Numbered from the stretch's first letter, positions 37,586 to 46,599 are shown. The stretch is DNA of 64,000 nucleotides from Actinacidiphila epipremni (GCF_012034175.1 NZ_JAATEJ010000002.1:124001-188000); one strand, 5' to 3'. Program-made: numbers and translations. The notes: generated by a model from the sequence alone, not told the origin.

Positions 37586-40093
37586 TCACGGCAGTGCCAG
37601 TTCGAACCATACGGTCTTGCCCAGCGGCCCGTGCCGGGTGCCCCACCTGCGGGACGCGCCGGCCACCAGTTGCAGGCCGCGGCCCCCCTCGTCCTCGGCG
37701 GTGGTGGTCCGCTCGCGGGGCGGGTCGGGCAGCGGGTCGGAGACCTCCACCAGCAGCGACCCGCCGCGTACCATCCGCACCCCGATGGGCCCGTGCGCGT
37801 ACCGCAGCGAGTTGGTGACCAGCTCGCTGACCAGCAGCACGGTGACGTCGATCAGCTCCGGCAGCTCCCACTCGGCGAGCGTGTCGCGCACCCGGCGGCG
37901 GGCCAGCCGCACCGCGCTGGCCTCGGCGGGGAAGGTCCACGCCTCGGTGGAGCCGCTGGGCAGGGTGCCGAGCCGGGCCATCAGCAGCGCCACGTCGTCC
38001 GGCTCGCGGCCGGGCTCCATGGTGGCCAGCAGGTCGTCGCACGCGTCCTCCAGCGAGTCCAGCGGGCGGCTGAGCGTCGCGCGCAGCCGTTCCAGGCCGG
38101 TGCCGATGTCGTGCCGCCGCGACTCGATCAGGCCGTCGGTGTACAGCACCAGCACGGTGCCGTCCGGCACGTCCAGCTCGGTGGTCTCGAAGCGCCCGCC
38201 GCCGACGCCGAGCGGCACGCCCGGCGGCAGCTCGTCCAGCAGCCGGGCCCGGGGGTGCCCGCCGTCGTCGTCCGGCGCGATCAGCACCGGCGGCGGGTGG
38301 CCGGCCTGCGCGATGGCGCAGCGCCGGGTGGCCGGGTCGTAGACGGCGTAGACGGCGGTCGCCATCCAGCCCTCCGAGGGCCGCTGCGCCAGGTCCTCGC
38401 CCAGCTCGCCGACCCGCCGCAGCAGCTCGTCCGGCTTCATGTCGAGTGCGGCGAGCGTGCGGACCGCGGTACGCAGCCGGCCCATGGTGGCGGCGGCGCC
38501 GAGGCCGTGGCCCATGACGTCGCCGACGACGAAGGCGACCCGGCCGCCGGCCAGCGGCAGCACGTCGAACCAGTCGCCGCCGACCTCGGCGGCGCTGCTG
38601 CCGGGCACGTAGCGGTAGGCGACGTCCACGCCGGGCGCGGCGGGCGTGGAGCGGGGCAGCAGGGAGCGCTGGAGCATCAGCGCGCCCTCGCGCTCGCGTA
38701 CGTACAGCCGCGCGTTGTCCAGCGCGGCGCCGGCGCGGTCGGCGAGCTCCATGCCGAGGGCGACGTCCTCCTGGTCGAAGGGCTCCCGACCGTCAGCCCT
38801 GCTGACGATCAGCAGGCCCAGCACGACGCCGTGGGCGCGCAGCGGCAGCACGATCATCGACCGGACGCCGATCGCGAGCGTCGCGCGGACCTTCGGGTCG
38901 TCGGGGTGGGTCAGGTGGGACAGCTCGTCGTGGGTGTTCATCAGCTGCGGGCGGCCGGTCGCCAGCACCTCGCCGAAGGGCGACTTGCGGTCGAAGGACA
39001 CCGCCTGCCCCGGCCGGATCACCCGCACCACGTCCGCGTTCCAGTTGATCGCCCCGACGCCGACCTGCCGCATGGGCGTGGAGTCGCTGTACGCGGCGTA
39101 CGGCAGCTCGCCGCCGTCGGCGAGCTGGGAGTGCAGCACGACGCCGGAGTAGTCGCAGAAGGTCGGCACCAGCGCCGCCGCCAGCTCCTCGGCGTTGCGC
39201 CGTACGTCCAGGTGCCCGGCGATGCGCGAGCCGACGTCGTTGAGCAGCGCGAGCCGGCGCCGGGCGCGCTCGGCCTTGGCCTCGGACTCCACCCGCTCGG
39301 TGACGTCGATGACGGTCGCGCTGATGCCGAGCACCCGCCCGGCCCGGTCCACCAGCCGGTGGTACGACAGCGAGCGGTGGCCGTTGCCCCGGGGCGCGGG
39401 CGAGACCAGGTCGACGACCGGCCGGCCGGTCTCCAGCACGTCGCGCTGCAGCGCGCTCAGCGACTCGGCGGCCTTGGTGTCCGCCATCACCTCGTGCACG
39501 GTACGGCCGATGTGGTCGGCGGCCGGCAGCCCGTTCATGCCGGCGAGCGCGTCGTTGACGCGGACGTAGCGCAGGTCGTTGTCGAAGATCGCCACGCCCA
39601 GCGGCGAGGAGTCGAACAGCGAGTCCAGCGCGGCGAGGTCGTGCTCCAGGGTGCGCAGCCGGCTGGTCTCGACCATGGACGCCAGCACGAACGGCCGCCC
39701 GTCGCCGTCCACCAGCAGCGACGCCCGCGCCTCGACCTGCACGGTGTGCCCGTCGCGGTGCCGCAGCGACAGGATGCCGTCCCAGCGGCCGTCCCGCAGC
39801 AGCTCCCCGAGCATCCGCTCGGCCTCTTTCGCCGACGGTACGGGCGGGGGCGCGGGCCGGCCGGCGGGGACGCGGTGGCCCGGCCCGAACAGTCCGCCGA
39901 CCCGGCGCCCGACGATGTGCTCGCCGGCCCATCCGAGGACCTCCTCGGCCAGCGGGCTCCACAGCAGGACCCGCCCGGTGGTGTCCAGCATGACGACGGC
40001 GACCCGCAGGGTGTCCAGCAGCGTCCCGCGGGCCGGCCGTCCGGCACCGCCGCCCGCGCCCTCGCCGGGCGGGGTGTCGCCGCTGGCACTCAT
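37586..40093 (-). CDS. PAS-PAS-GAF-PP2C phosphatase with C-terminal HATPase, paralogue
   Basis: 835 residues with the same architecture as the neighbour at 34718: PAS (30-140 and 150-265), GAF (300-460), PP2C (485-695; AEVGGDWFDVL, GHPPPVL, DGLIESR), ATPase (710-835; VSELVTNSLRY, EDEGGRGLQLV). The tandem pair looks like an old duplication: motif blocks match but linkers differ. Start set at ATG 40091-40093 (MSASGDTPPG), since the longer reading adds a sequence unlike the family. Confidence 0.88.
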   Translation of the reverse strand: MSASGDTPPGEGAGGGAGRPARGTLLDTLRVAVVMLDTTGRVLLWSPLAEEVLGWAGEHIVGRRVGGLFGPGHRVPAGRPAPPPVPSAKEAERMLGELLRDGRWDGILSLRHRDGHTVQVEARASLLVDGDGRPFVLASMVETSRLRTLEHDLAALDSLFDSSPLGVAIFDNDLRYVRVNDALAGMNGLPAADHIGRTVHEVMADTKAAESLSALQRDVLETGRPVVDLVSPAPRGNGHRSLSYHRLVDRAGRVLGISATVIDVTERVESEAKAERARRRLALLNDVGSRIAGHLDVRRNAEELAAALVPTFCDYSGVVLHSQLADGGELPYAAYSDSTPMRQVGVGAINWNADVVRVIRPGQAVSFDRKSPFGEVLATGRPQLMNTHDELSHLTHPDDPKVRATLAIGVRSMIVLPLRAHGVVLGLLIVSRADGREPFDQEDVALGMELADRAGAALDNARLYVREREGALMLQRSLLPRSTPAAPGVDVAYRYVPGSSAAEVGGDWFDVLPLAGGRVAFVVGDVMGHGLGAAATMGRLRTAVRTLAALDMKPDELLRRVGELGEDLAQRPSEGWMATAVYAVYDPATRRCAIAQAGHPPPVLIAPDDDGGHPRARLLDELPPGVPLGVGGGRFETTELDVPDGTVLVLYTDGLIESRRHDIGTGLERLRATLSRPLDSLEDACDDLLATMEPGREPDDVALLMARLGTLPSGSTEAWTFPAEASAVRLARRRVRDTLAEWELPELIDVTVLLVSELVTNSLRYAHGPIGVRMVRGGSLLVEVSDPLPDPPRERTTTAEDEGGRGLQLVAGASRRWGTRHGPLGKTVWFELALP

Positions 40094-40229
40094 GCCTCGC
40101 ACCCCCGACCGGGTCAGGCCGGATCCGCCCGGCCACCAACAGGGATTTGCACCTCGTACCCGATAGTGGCCCATTTACCCGGTTGTCGCGCCTCCACCGC
40201 CGCCGGAGGTGGCAGCGGGGCGGCTGCGC

Positions 40230-40817
40230 TCAGCGGGCGGCGGGGGTGATGTGCTTCTCGAACCAGTGGTGGGCGTACGGCTCGTCGTTGAAGGGCGGGA
40301 CCTCGCGGAAGCCGCTGGAGTGGTAGAGGCCGATGGCGGCGTCGAGGGCCTTGTTGGTGTCCAGCCGCAGCGTGTCGCGGCCCAGTGCGGCGGCCCGCGC
40401 CTCCAGCTCGGCCAGGAAGCGCCGGGCCAGGCCCAGCCCGCGGGCCTCGGGCGCGACCCACATGCGCTTGATCTCGGCCGGCGCGTCCTTCGGCAGCTTC
40501 ATCCCGGCGCAGCCGAGGGCGACCGGGGCGGTGCCGGGCCCGCCGTGCCGCCGGGCGACCAGGAAGACCCCGGCCGGCGGGCGCAGGCCCCCGGCGTCGG
40601 GCAGCAGGCTGCGCCCGGGGTCGAAGCCGGTGTCGAAGCGCTCCTGCAGCTCGGTGAAGTACGCCAGCAGGCAGCCGCGGGCGTCGGGGTGGTCCGGGTC
40701 GACCTCGTCCAGCGTGACGCCGCCGGGCGCGGGTGCGCCGGCCGCGGGAGTCGGGATGCCGCCCGCGTTCCGCGGTGCGGCCGGTGCGGTGACCTGCTCG
40801 TCGTACGCCTCGTCCAT
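40230..40817 (-). CDS. GNAT family N-acetyltransferase
   Basis: 195 residues. After a 40-residue Ala/Pro-rich head, the GNAT fold shows IKRMWVAPEARGLGLARRFL (acetyl-CoA binding R-G-L-G-L-A) and the C-terminal YHSSGFREV motif. Acetyl acceptor unknown. ATG 40815-40817. It follows the Nudix gene by 28 bases and is the last gene of a probable four-gene run. Confidence 0.85.
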   Translation of the reverse strand: MDEAYDEQVTAPAAPRNAGGIPTPAAGAPAPGGVTLDEVDPDHPDARGCLLAYFTELQERFDTGFDPGRSLLPDAGGLRPPAGVFLVARRHGGPGTAPVALGCAGMKLPKDAPAEIKRMWVAPEARGLGLARRFLAELEARAAALGRDTLRLDTNKALDAAIGLYHSSGFREVPPFNDEPYAHHWFEKHITPAAR

Positions 40818-40845
40818 GCCCCGACCCTAGTCAGCCGCCGCGGGC

Positions 40846-41262
40846 TCAGGCCAGGCTGCCGGCCGCCCTGAGGTCGTCGAAGAGCAGCTGGTCCACGGGC
40901 GGCACCGCGGCGCGGTCGGCGTAGCAGAACCAGGCGACCTCGGCGATCTCGCTGCTCGGGGTGAGCTCGCCGCGGTAGTCCGCGGTGTAGCAGGCCATGC
41001 GGACGACCGCGGCGTCCGGCGCCCCGGGGCCCAGCGGCGCCTCGTACGTGCCCACGTGGGCGACCGAGGCCGGGTCGAGGGCGACGGTCAGCTCCTCCTC
41101 GATCTCGCGCAGCAGCGTGGCGAGGTCGCTCTCGGCGCCCTCGCGCTTGCCGCCGGGGATGTAGAAGACGTCCTTGCCGCGCGGCCGGGCGCACAGGATC
41201 CGGCCGTCCTCGATCCGTACCCAGGCCACCGTGTCGATCAGCGCGGGCGGCCGGCGGCTCAC
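40846..41262 (-). CDS. Nudix hydrolase
   Basis: 138 residues. Nudix box GKREGAESDLATLLREIEEE fits G-x5-E-x7-REUxEE, but the last conserved Gly is Thr. Substrate is probably a nucleoside diphosphate derivative; unknown. GTG start 41260-41262 overlaps the stop of the SPOR-like gene as GTGA, so translation is likely coupled. A longer in-frame start is a shadow of that gene. Confidence 0.85.
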   Translation of the reverse strand: MSRRPPALIDTVAWVRIEDGRILCARPRGKDVFYIPGGKREGAESDLATLLREIEEELTVALDPASVAHVGTYEAPLGPGAPDAAVVRMACYTADYRGELTPSSEIAEVAWFCYADRAAVPPVDQLLFDDLRAAGSLA

Positions 41263-41480
41263 GCCTGGGCCAGCCGGGGCGCGATGCGCTCGATGACGTA
41301 GCGCCGCTCGTGCGCCGGGCGCTCGGGGCCGGCTTCCGGCTCGCGCTCGGGGTCCGCGCGGCGGGCGGCCAGCCGGTCGGCGATCCGCTCGGCCTCGGCC
41401 CGGGTGGCGTACCGGCCCACGCGGTAGCGGTTGGCGCCGCCGTCCTGTCGTATCAGGGCCCATACGAGGTCGGACGTCAT
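41259..41480 (-). CDS. Small SPOR-like protein, 73 aa
   Basis: MTSDLVWALIRQDGGANRYR followed by VGRYATRAEAERIADRLAAR resembles a single SPOR-type repeat (a peptidoglycan-binding fold), here without signal peptide or membrane helix. The start is ATG 41478-41480 with AGGGG 9 bases upstream; a GTG six codons earlier is possible. Coupled to the Nudix gene. Function unknown. Confidence 0.65.
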   Translation of the reverse strand: MTSDLVWALIRQDGGANRYRVGRYATRAEAERIADRLAARRADPEREPEAGPERPAHERRYVIERIAPRLAQA

Positions 41481-41507
41481 CAGGTCATGCCCCTTCACTG
41501 GCTCGGT

Positions 41508-42017
41508 TCACTCGCTCGGTTCATGCGCCCGGCCGGCGCGTTCGGCCGATGCGCCCGGTCCGCCTGCCCCGGCCGGTTCGACGGCGGCGAGGTGGGCGAT
41601 GTTCGCGCGGTCCTGGGCGTCGCGGTCCTGCTCGGCCGTGGGGTCGAACCAGGCGTCCAGGATCTCGGCGAGCAGCCCGCCGGACAGTGTGCGCAGGCTC
41701 AGCGCCAGCGCGTTCGCGTCGCTCCACACCCGGGCGCCGCGCGCGGCGTACGCGTCGGCGCACAGGGCGGCGCGCACGCCGGGGACCTTGTTGGCGGCCA
41801 TGGACGCGCCGGCGCCCGTCCAGCAGCACACGACCGCCTGGTCCGCCTCGCCGAGTGCGACGGCGTACGCCGCCTTGTGCGCGCTCCACGCCCAGTCCGC
41901 CCGGTCGCCGTCCCGCAGCGCGCCGTAAAGCCGCACGTCATGGCCGCGCCGGCGCAACTCGTCGACGAGCTGCCGGGCGGGCGGCTCATCCATGTCCGAG
42001 GAAACGGCGATGCGCAT
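41508..42017 (-). CDS. RpiB/LacA/LacB family sugar-phosphate isomerase
   Basis: 169 residues. Start MRIAVSSDMDEPPARQLVDE and catalytic-Cys region VVCCWTGAGASMAANKVPGVRAAL are typical of ribose-5-phosphate isomerase B-type enzymes. The usual CGTGIG motif reads CWTGAG here, so substrate may differ. ATG 42015-42017. First gene of the run isomerase, SPOR-like, Nudix, GNAT. Confidence 0.8.
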   Translation of the reverse strand: MRIAVSSDMDEPPARQLVDELRRRGHDVRLYGALRDGDRADWAWSAHKAAYAVALGEADQAVVCCWTGAGASMAANKVPGVRAALCADAYAARGARVWSDANALALSLRTLSGGLLAEILDAWFDPTAEQDRDAQDRANIAHLAAVEPAGAGGPGASAERAGRAHEPSE

Positions 42018-42155
42018 ATGCCCGAGCCTACGCCCGAGGTTCACAGCGCGGGTACGCAATGACACGAAGAGGTACCGATCCGGCCAGCCGTTCGACCAGA
42101 AGTCGATGACGCCGGGGGCGCGCCCGGCCGTGCGCGGTGGCCGGTCCTGCGGCGG

Positions 42156-42908
42156 TCAGCGCACGGGCAGGTGGTACACCGCGCGGTATTTGTCGGCGGG
42201 GATGACGACGTCCGCGGTCTCCACCGGGCGCCCGGAGGCGAAGTACGTGCGCCGGATCTCGATCACGACATGGCCCGGCACCCCGCCGAGCGCGGCGGCC
42301 TCCGCGGCGAGCCCGGGGCGGGCCGAGACCTCCTCGGCCATGTGGTCGACGACCAGGTCGATCGCCGCCATCCGGGCCACCACGCCCTGCCCGCCGACCG
42401 GCCCCTCCTCGGGCAGCAGCACCGGCGTACGCCCCGTCAGCGCCAGCGGCTCCCACGAGGTGGACAGCAGCGTCGGCTCGCCCTCGGTGCGGAAGACGTA
42501 GTTCGTGCGCATGACGCGCTCGCCCGGCTCGATCCGCAGCCGCTCGGCGACGTCCAGGCTCGCCGACTCCTGCACGCTGCGTGACTCCCAGCTGCCCTTG
42601 CAGCTCTCGTCGGCCTGCTCCTGCCGGTAGGGCGTGGAGGGGCCGGTGGGGCGGTAGCCGCTGCGGATGATCCGCCGCGGGCGGGGCCGCTCGCGCACGT
42701 ACGTGCCCGAGCCCGAGCGGCCCTCGACGAAGCCCTCGGCCATCAGCACCTTGCGCGCTTCGAGCGCGACGGTGTCGGAGACGCCGTACTCGGTGCGGAT
42801 TCTGGCCTGCGAGGGGAGCCGGGCGTGCGGCGGCAGGGTGCCGTCGAGGATCTTGCGGCGCAGGTCGTCGGCGACGCGCAGGTATGCGGGCTGCTCACCG
42901 AATGCCAC
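42156..42908 (-). CDS. GntR-family regulator with UTRA domain
   Basis: 250 residues. N-terminal winged helix-turn-helix (about 8-75; RIRTEYGVSDTVALEARKVL) and C-terminal UTRA effector domain (90-245; MRTNYVFRTEGEPTLLSTSW). Such proteins sense small ligands such as sugar phosphates. GTG start 42906-42908 with GGAGGGG 5 bases upstream. Target unknown; no metabolic operon is adjacent apart from the isomerase run downstream. Confidence 0.87.
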   Translation of the reverse strand: MAFGEQPAYLRVADDLRRKILDGTLPPHARLPSQARIRTEYGVSDTVALEARKVLMAEGFVEGRSGSGTYVRERPRPRRIIRSGYRPTGPSTPYRQEQADESCKGSWESRSVQESASLDVAERLRIEPGERVMRTNYVFRTEGEPTLLSTSWEPLALTGRTPVLLPEEGPVGGQGVVARMAAIDLVVDHMAEEVSARPGLAAEAAALGGVPGHVVIEIRRTYFASGRPVETADVVIPADKYRAVYHLPVR

Positions 42909-43006
42909 GGCTGCCCCTCCCAAGGGGTTGACTGTCCGCGACAGCTTGGCAACCCTGGGTACTCGTCCGCAAGCCCTCCCCTGAGCATCACCCTGCGCTT
43001 ATGCGA

Positions 43007-44086
43007 TCAGACCCCCACGCCTGCGTCGCCGTCCCCCTGGTCGTCCTGGTCGTCCTTGTCGCCCGGCTCACCGGCGCCGCTGCCGCCGGCGCCGGCCTTC
43101 ACGGTGCCGGTGACCTTGTGGTCGGGCGAGCCGAAGAAGCAGATCACCGTGCGCTTGCCGGCGGCCCAACTGTCGGGCGGCGGGATGTAGAAGTACATCT
43201 CGGTGCCGGACGCCGGCCGCCGGCCGTCGAGGTAGGTGCGGGCGTACTTGCTGCAGTTGGTCTGCGCGTCCCGGCTGACCCCGGAGACGCCCGGGTACGG
43301 GTCGTCGTCGCCGGACTGGATCGCGTAGACGGCGAAGGCCTCGGCGTCGTGCTCGGCGTCGCAGTCGACGACGTCCACGCTGCTGGTGCGGCGCTTGTCG
43401 TCGTCGTCCGTGCCGAACTGCGAGAGCTTCTCGCCCACGGTGTTGAAGCACTGGCCGGACTTGATGTCCTCGACCGAGGTGTTGCCGCTGTCGATGACGC
43501 CGGTCGCGGCGAGGACGATGATCAGGGCGAGCAGCGCGGTCCACACGCTGCCCAGCACGATGCCGGCGATCGCCATGCCGCGACCGCGCTCGCCGCGCCG
43601 CTTGGTCTGCTTCAGGCCGATGAGGCCGAAGATGCCGCCGAGGAAGACCAGGCAGGGGATCAGGCCGGTGACGAGGGCGGCGATGGCCATGCCGTTGGTG
43701 CCGCGCTCCTGCGCGTACCAGCCGGGCTGCCCCGGGTACGGCGGCGGCATGCCGGGGCCGGGGTAGCCGTAGCCGTAACCGGGCTGCTGGGCGCCGGGGT
43801 AGGCGGTGCCGGGACCGTACGGGCCGGGGGCGGGGGTGCCGTAGGGCGACGGGGGCTGGGCGGACGGGCCGGGCGGTCCGGGCTGCCCCGGTGGGCCGGG
43901 CTGGGCGTAGGGGCCCGGCCCGCCGGGTATGGGAGGCGGGCCGCCCGGCATGGCGGCCTGGGTGGGCTGCTGGGCCTGGGCGTACGGGTTGTCGTGGTGG
44001 CCGGGGGCGCCCGGGTACGGCGGGGGGCCCGGCGGCTGCGCGTCCTCGGGGGACGGCGGGGGCGGAGGCGGCGGCGGTATGTCCAC
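43007..44086 (-). CDS. DUF4190-type membrane protein with Pro/Gly-rich head
   Basis: 359 residues. Residues 1-130 are a low-complexity Pro/Gly/Tyr/Gln head, starting MDIPPPPPPPPSP. Two membrane helices (GMAIAALVTGLIPCLVFLGG and GMAIAGIVLGSVWTALLALI) form the DUF4190-like core. A C-terminal extracytoplasmic domain with four Cys (GQC, VDC, TNC, VIC) resembles the septum-formation-type domain common in actinomycetes. The end is acidic (DKDDQDDQGDGD). GTG start 44084-44086. Divergent from the chitinase with only 60 bases between. Confidence 0.75.
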   Translation of the reverse strand: MDIPPPPPPPPSPEDAQPPGPPPYPGAPGHHDNPYAQAQQPTQAAMPGGPPPIPGGPGPYAQPGPPGQPGPPGPSAQPPSPYGTPAPGPYGPGTAYPGAQQPGYGYGYPGPGMPPPYPGQPGWYAQERGTNGMAIAALVTGLIPCLVFLGGIFGLIGLKQTKRRGERGRGMAIAGIVLGSVWTALLALIIVLAATGVIDSGNTSVEDIKSGQCFNTVGEKLSQFGTDDDDKRRTSSVDVVDCDAEHDAEAFAVYAIQSGDDDPYPGVSGVSRDAQTNCSKYARTYLDGRRPASGTEMYFYIPPPDSWAAGKRTVICFFGSPDHKVTGTVKAGAGGSGAGEPGDKDDQDDQGDGDAGVGV

Positions 44087-44111
44087 GCCCGGAGTTTACG
44101 GGCCCGTACTC

Positions 44112-44140
44112 TTGACGGCATTGGTCCAGACCAATAGCGT
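44112..44140 (+). promoter_or_regulatory. Chitinase promoter, probably leaderless
   Basis: TTGACG (44112-44117), a 17-base spacer and TAGCGT (44135-44140). A start 7 bases past the -10 box falls on the A of the chitinase ATG (44147), so the mRNA is predicted to be leaderless; no ribosome binding site is seen. The spacer is filled by a DasR-like operator. Confidence 0.6.
44120..44135. promoter_or_regulatory. DasR-responsive element (dre) in the chitinase promoter
   Basis: ATTGGTC-CA-GACCAAT is a 7+2+7 inverted repeat that fits the dre consensus known for DasR, the GlcNAc-sensing GntR repressor of chitin genes in Streptomyces. It lies between -35 and -10, so binding should block RNA polymerase. 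Confidence 0.75.
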
Positions 44141-44146
44141 CTCGCC

Positions 44147-45544
44147 ATGCGTCGACGAACTCTCGTCCGGACGGCCGCAACGGCCGCCACCCTCGCGCTG
44201 GTCGCGGTCCTGCCCGCCGTCACCGGAGGCAGCACCGCACAGGCCCACGCCGGGCACCGCCCTCCCGCCGGCTCCGGCCACAGCCCCGGTCACGACTACG
44301 GCCACACCTCCGGCTACAAGTCGGTGGGCTACTTCACCCAGTGGGGCATCTACGGCCGCAACTACCAGGTCAAGAACGTCCAGACCTCCGGTGCCGCGGC
44401 CAAGCTGACCCATCTCAACTACGCCTTCGCCAATGTCGGCGCCGACGGCAAGTGCTTCGAGGCGAACGTCGCGGGCGAGGCGGACGCCTGGGCCGACTAC
44501 CAGCACCCGGTCGACGCCGCCGGCAGCGTCGACGGCACCGCGGACACCGCCGACCAGCCGCTGGCCGGCAACTTCAACCAGCTGCGCGAACTCAAGGCCA
44601 AGAACCCGAAGTTGAAGGTCCTGATCTCCATCGGCGGCTGGAGCTGGTCCACCCACCTGTCCGACGCGGCCCGAACCCCCGCCTCCCGCAAGGCACTTGT
44701 CTCCTCCTGCATCGACATGTTCGTCAAGGGCAACCTCCCGCTGCTGGACGGCAAGGGCGGCCCGGGCTCTGCGGCCGGCCTGTTCGACGGGGTGGACATC
44801 GACTGGGAGTGGCCGGGCTCCTCCGGTGACACCGACACCGTCTACCGGCCCGAGGACAAGCGGAACTTCACCGCGCTGGCGGCCGAGTTCCGCAAGCAGC
44901 TCGACGCGTACGGGCGGCAGACCCACAAGCACTACGACCTGAGCGCCTTCCTGCCGGCCGCGCCCGCGAAGATCGACGCCGGGTTCGAGGCGAAGAAGAT
45001 CTTCAAGTACCTGGACTTCGGCACCGTCCAGGGCTACGACTTCCACGGCCCCTACGAGGCCACCACCAACCAGCAGTCGGCGCTGCGCGCGCCGCGCACC
45101 TCGCCGGTGCCGAACGACTTCAGCGACACCCAGGCGATCGGCGACTGGCTCAAGAGGGGCGCCCCGGCCAAGCAGTTGGTGCTCGGCCTGCCCTTCTACG
45201 GCCAGGGCTGGACGGGCGTCCCGGACGGCGGCACCGCCGGCCTCTTCCAGTCCTCGACCGGGCCCGCCCCGGCCACCTGGCAGGCCGGCAACGAGGACTA
45301 CCACGCGCTGAAGGCGCTCGCCGCCTCCGGCACGTACACCGTCCACCGCGACGTCCGCGACGGCTTCGCGTGGCTGTACGACGGCACGAACTTCTGGACG
45401 TACGACGACCCGCAGGTGCTGGCCGCCAAGACCGCGTACATCCGCTCCGCGCACCTGGGCGGGGCGATGATGTGGTCGCTGGACGGCGACACCTCCGACG
45501 GTGAGCTGGTCGCCGCGGTGCACCGCGGCCTGACCGGCCGCTGA
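44147..45544 (+). CDS. Secreted GH18 chitinase
   Basis: 465 residues. Signal peptide MRRRTLVRTAATAATLALVA ending near AQAHA, then a short His/Gly/Ser linker and a single GH18 TIM barrel (about 57-465). Catalytic motif DGVDIDWEW with acid Glu221; SIGGWSWS and the late MMWSLDGD are further family blocks. No carbohydrate-binding module, unlike many Streptomyces chitinases. It hydrolyses chitin to GlcNAc oligomers outside the cell. Control by DasR is inferred from the operator. Confidence 0.93.
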   Translation: MRRRTLVRTAATAATLALVAVLPAVTGGSTAQAHAGHRPPAGSGHSPGHDYGHTSGYKSVGYFTQWGIYGRNYQVKNVQTSGAAAKLTHLNYAFANVGADGKCFEANVAGEADAWADYQHPVDAAGSVDGTADTADQPLAGNFNQLRELKAKNPKLKVLISIGGWSWSTHLSDAARTPASRKALVSSCIDMFVKGNLPLLDGKGGPGSAAGLFDGVDIDWEWPGSSGDTDTVYRPEDKRNFTALAAEFRKQLDAYGRQTHKHYDLSAFLPAAPAKIDAGFEAKKIFKYLDFGTVQGYDFHGPYEATTNQQSALRAPRTSPVPNDFSDTQAIGDWLKRGAPAKQLVLGLPFYGQGWTGVPDGGTAGLFQSSTGPAPATWQAGNEDYHALKALAASGTYTVHRDVRDGFAWLYDGTNFWTYDDPQVLAAKTAYIRSAHLGGAMMWSLDGDTSDGELVAAVHRGLTGR

Positions 45545-45556
45545 CCCCACGGGCAC

Positions 45557-45590
45557 GGGCCCGCTCTCCGGTGCGCCGGAGGGCGGGCCC
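45557..45590 (+). terminator. Chitinase terminator
   Basis: Outer stem GGGCCCGC/GCGGGCCC (45557-45564 with 45583-45590), inner stem CTCCGG/CCGGAG, loop TGCG, followed by TTT. It starts 12 bases past the stop. Confidence 0.8.
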
Positions 45591-45661
45591 TTTGCCGGCT
45601 GCGGCCGGTCGGGGTCGGTGGGGTCGGTTGCGGTCGGCCGGGTCGGTCGGGTCAATCTGGG

Positions 45662-46489
45662 TCAGTCGTCGAAGGTGGTGGCGCGGGCGCGCTTGTCCCA
45701 GGCGTCGAGGTCGGCGCGCACCCGGTCGAGGTGGCCGAGGACCTGGTCGAGGGCGTCGGCGCCGAGGGTGAGCCGCAGCGGCGGCTCGTCGGCGTCCAGG
45801 GCGGCCAGGACGAGCGCCGCGGCCTTGGCGGGGTCGCCGGGCTGCAGGCCGTCGCTGGCGGCGGCGCCGTCGCGGGTCGCGCCGACGGTGGGCGCGTAGT
45901 CGGCGATCTGCGGGCTCGCGGTGAGGTTGGCCATCAGCGAGGTGCGGAAGGCGCCGGGCTCGACGATGAGGGTGCGGATGCCCAGCGGGTTGACCTCAAG
46001 CGCCAGCGCCTCCGTCATGCCCTCCAGGGCGAACTTGGTGCCGCTGTAGGCGGAGTAGCCGGCGAAGGACATCTGCCCGCCCATGCTGCTCATCTGCACG
46101 ATCGCCCCCGAGCGGCGCTCGCGCATCGACGGCAGCACCGCCCGCACCAGCGCGGCGGGCCCGAAGACGTGCACCTCGAACAGCTCGCGCAGCTCCGCGT
46201 CGCCGGTCTCCTCGAACGCTCCCACATGCCCGCGCCCTGCGTTGTTGACCAGGACGTCGATCCGGCCGTGCCGGGCCAGCACGTCCGCGACGGCGGTGTC
46301 GATCGCCGCGAGGTCGGTGACGTCCAGCGCCAGCGGCTCCACCTGGTCCGGGTGCGCGGCGGCCAGGTCCGCGAGCGCCGCGACCCGCCGGGCGGCGGCG
46401 ACCACGACGTCCCCCGCGGCCACCGCCGCCTCGGTGATCGCCCGCCCGAAGCCGCTGTTCGCGCCGGTGACCAGCCACACCTTGTTCAT
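45662..46489 (-). CDS. Short-chain dehydrogenase/reductase
   Basis: 275 residues. Cofactor motif TGANSGFG (residues 8-15), NNAG, and active-site YSAYSGTK (Tyr-x3-Lys with Ser upstream). NADP preference is plausible from AARR after beta-2. Substrate unknown. ATG 46487-46489 with GGGAGAG upstream. Divergent from a LysR gene, which probably controls it. Confidence 0.88.
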   Translation of the reverse strand: MNKVWLVTGANSGFGRAITEAAVAAGDVVVAAARRVAALADLAAAHPDQVEPLALDVTDLAAIDTAVADVLARHGRIDVLVNNAGRGHVGAFEETGDAELRELFEVHVFGPAALVRAVLPSMRERRSGAIVQMSSMGGQMSFAGYSAYSGTKFALEGMTEALALEVNPLGIRTLIVEPGAFRTSLMANLTASPQIADYAPTVGATRDGAAASDGLQPGDPAKAAALVLAALDADEPPLRLTLGADALDQVLGHLDRVRADLDAWDKRARATTFDD

Positions 46490-46584
46490 CGCAGGCTCTC
46501 CCCTGTCCGGCCCGGCGGCTGTCCGCCCGGCTGCTGAGACCCAGCCTGCTGCGGGTCGGCCTTGATCGTCCAAGACCTGCCGTG

Positions 46585-46599
46585 ATAACCGGTGGTTAT
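46585..46599. promoter_or_regulatory. Inverted repeat over the LysR start codon
   Basis: ATAACC-GGT-GGTTAT, a perfect 6-bp dyad between the divergent SDR and LysR genes. It fits a LysR-type operator and would cover the LysR start codon, which suggests autoregulation. Upstream, TTGATC (46562-46567) and GATAAC (46584-46589) with a 16-base spacer could be its promoter, giving a nearly leaderless message. Confidence 0.45.
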
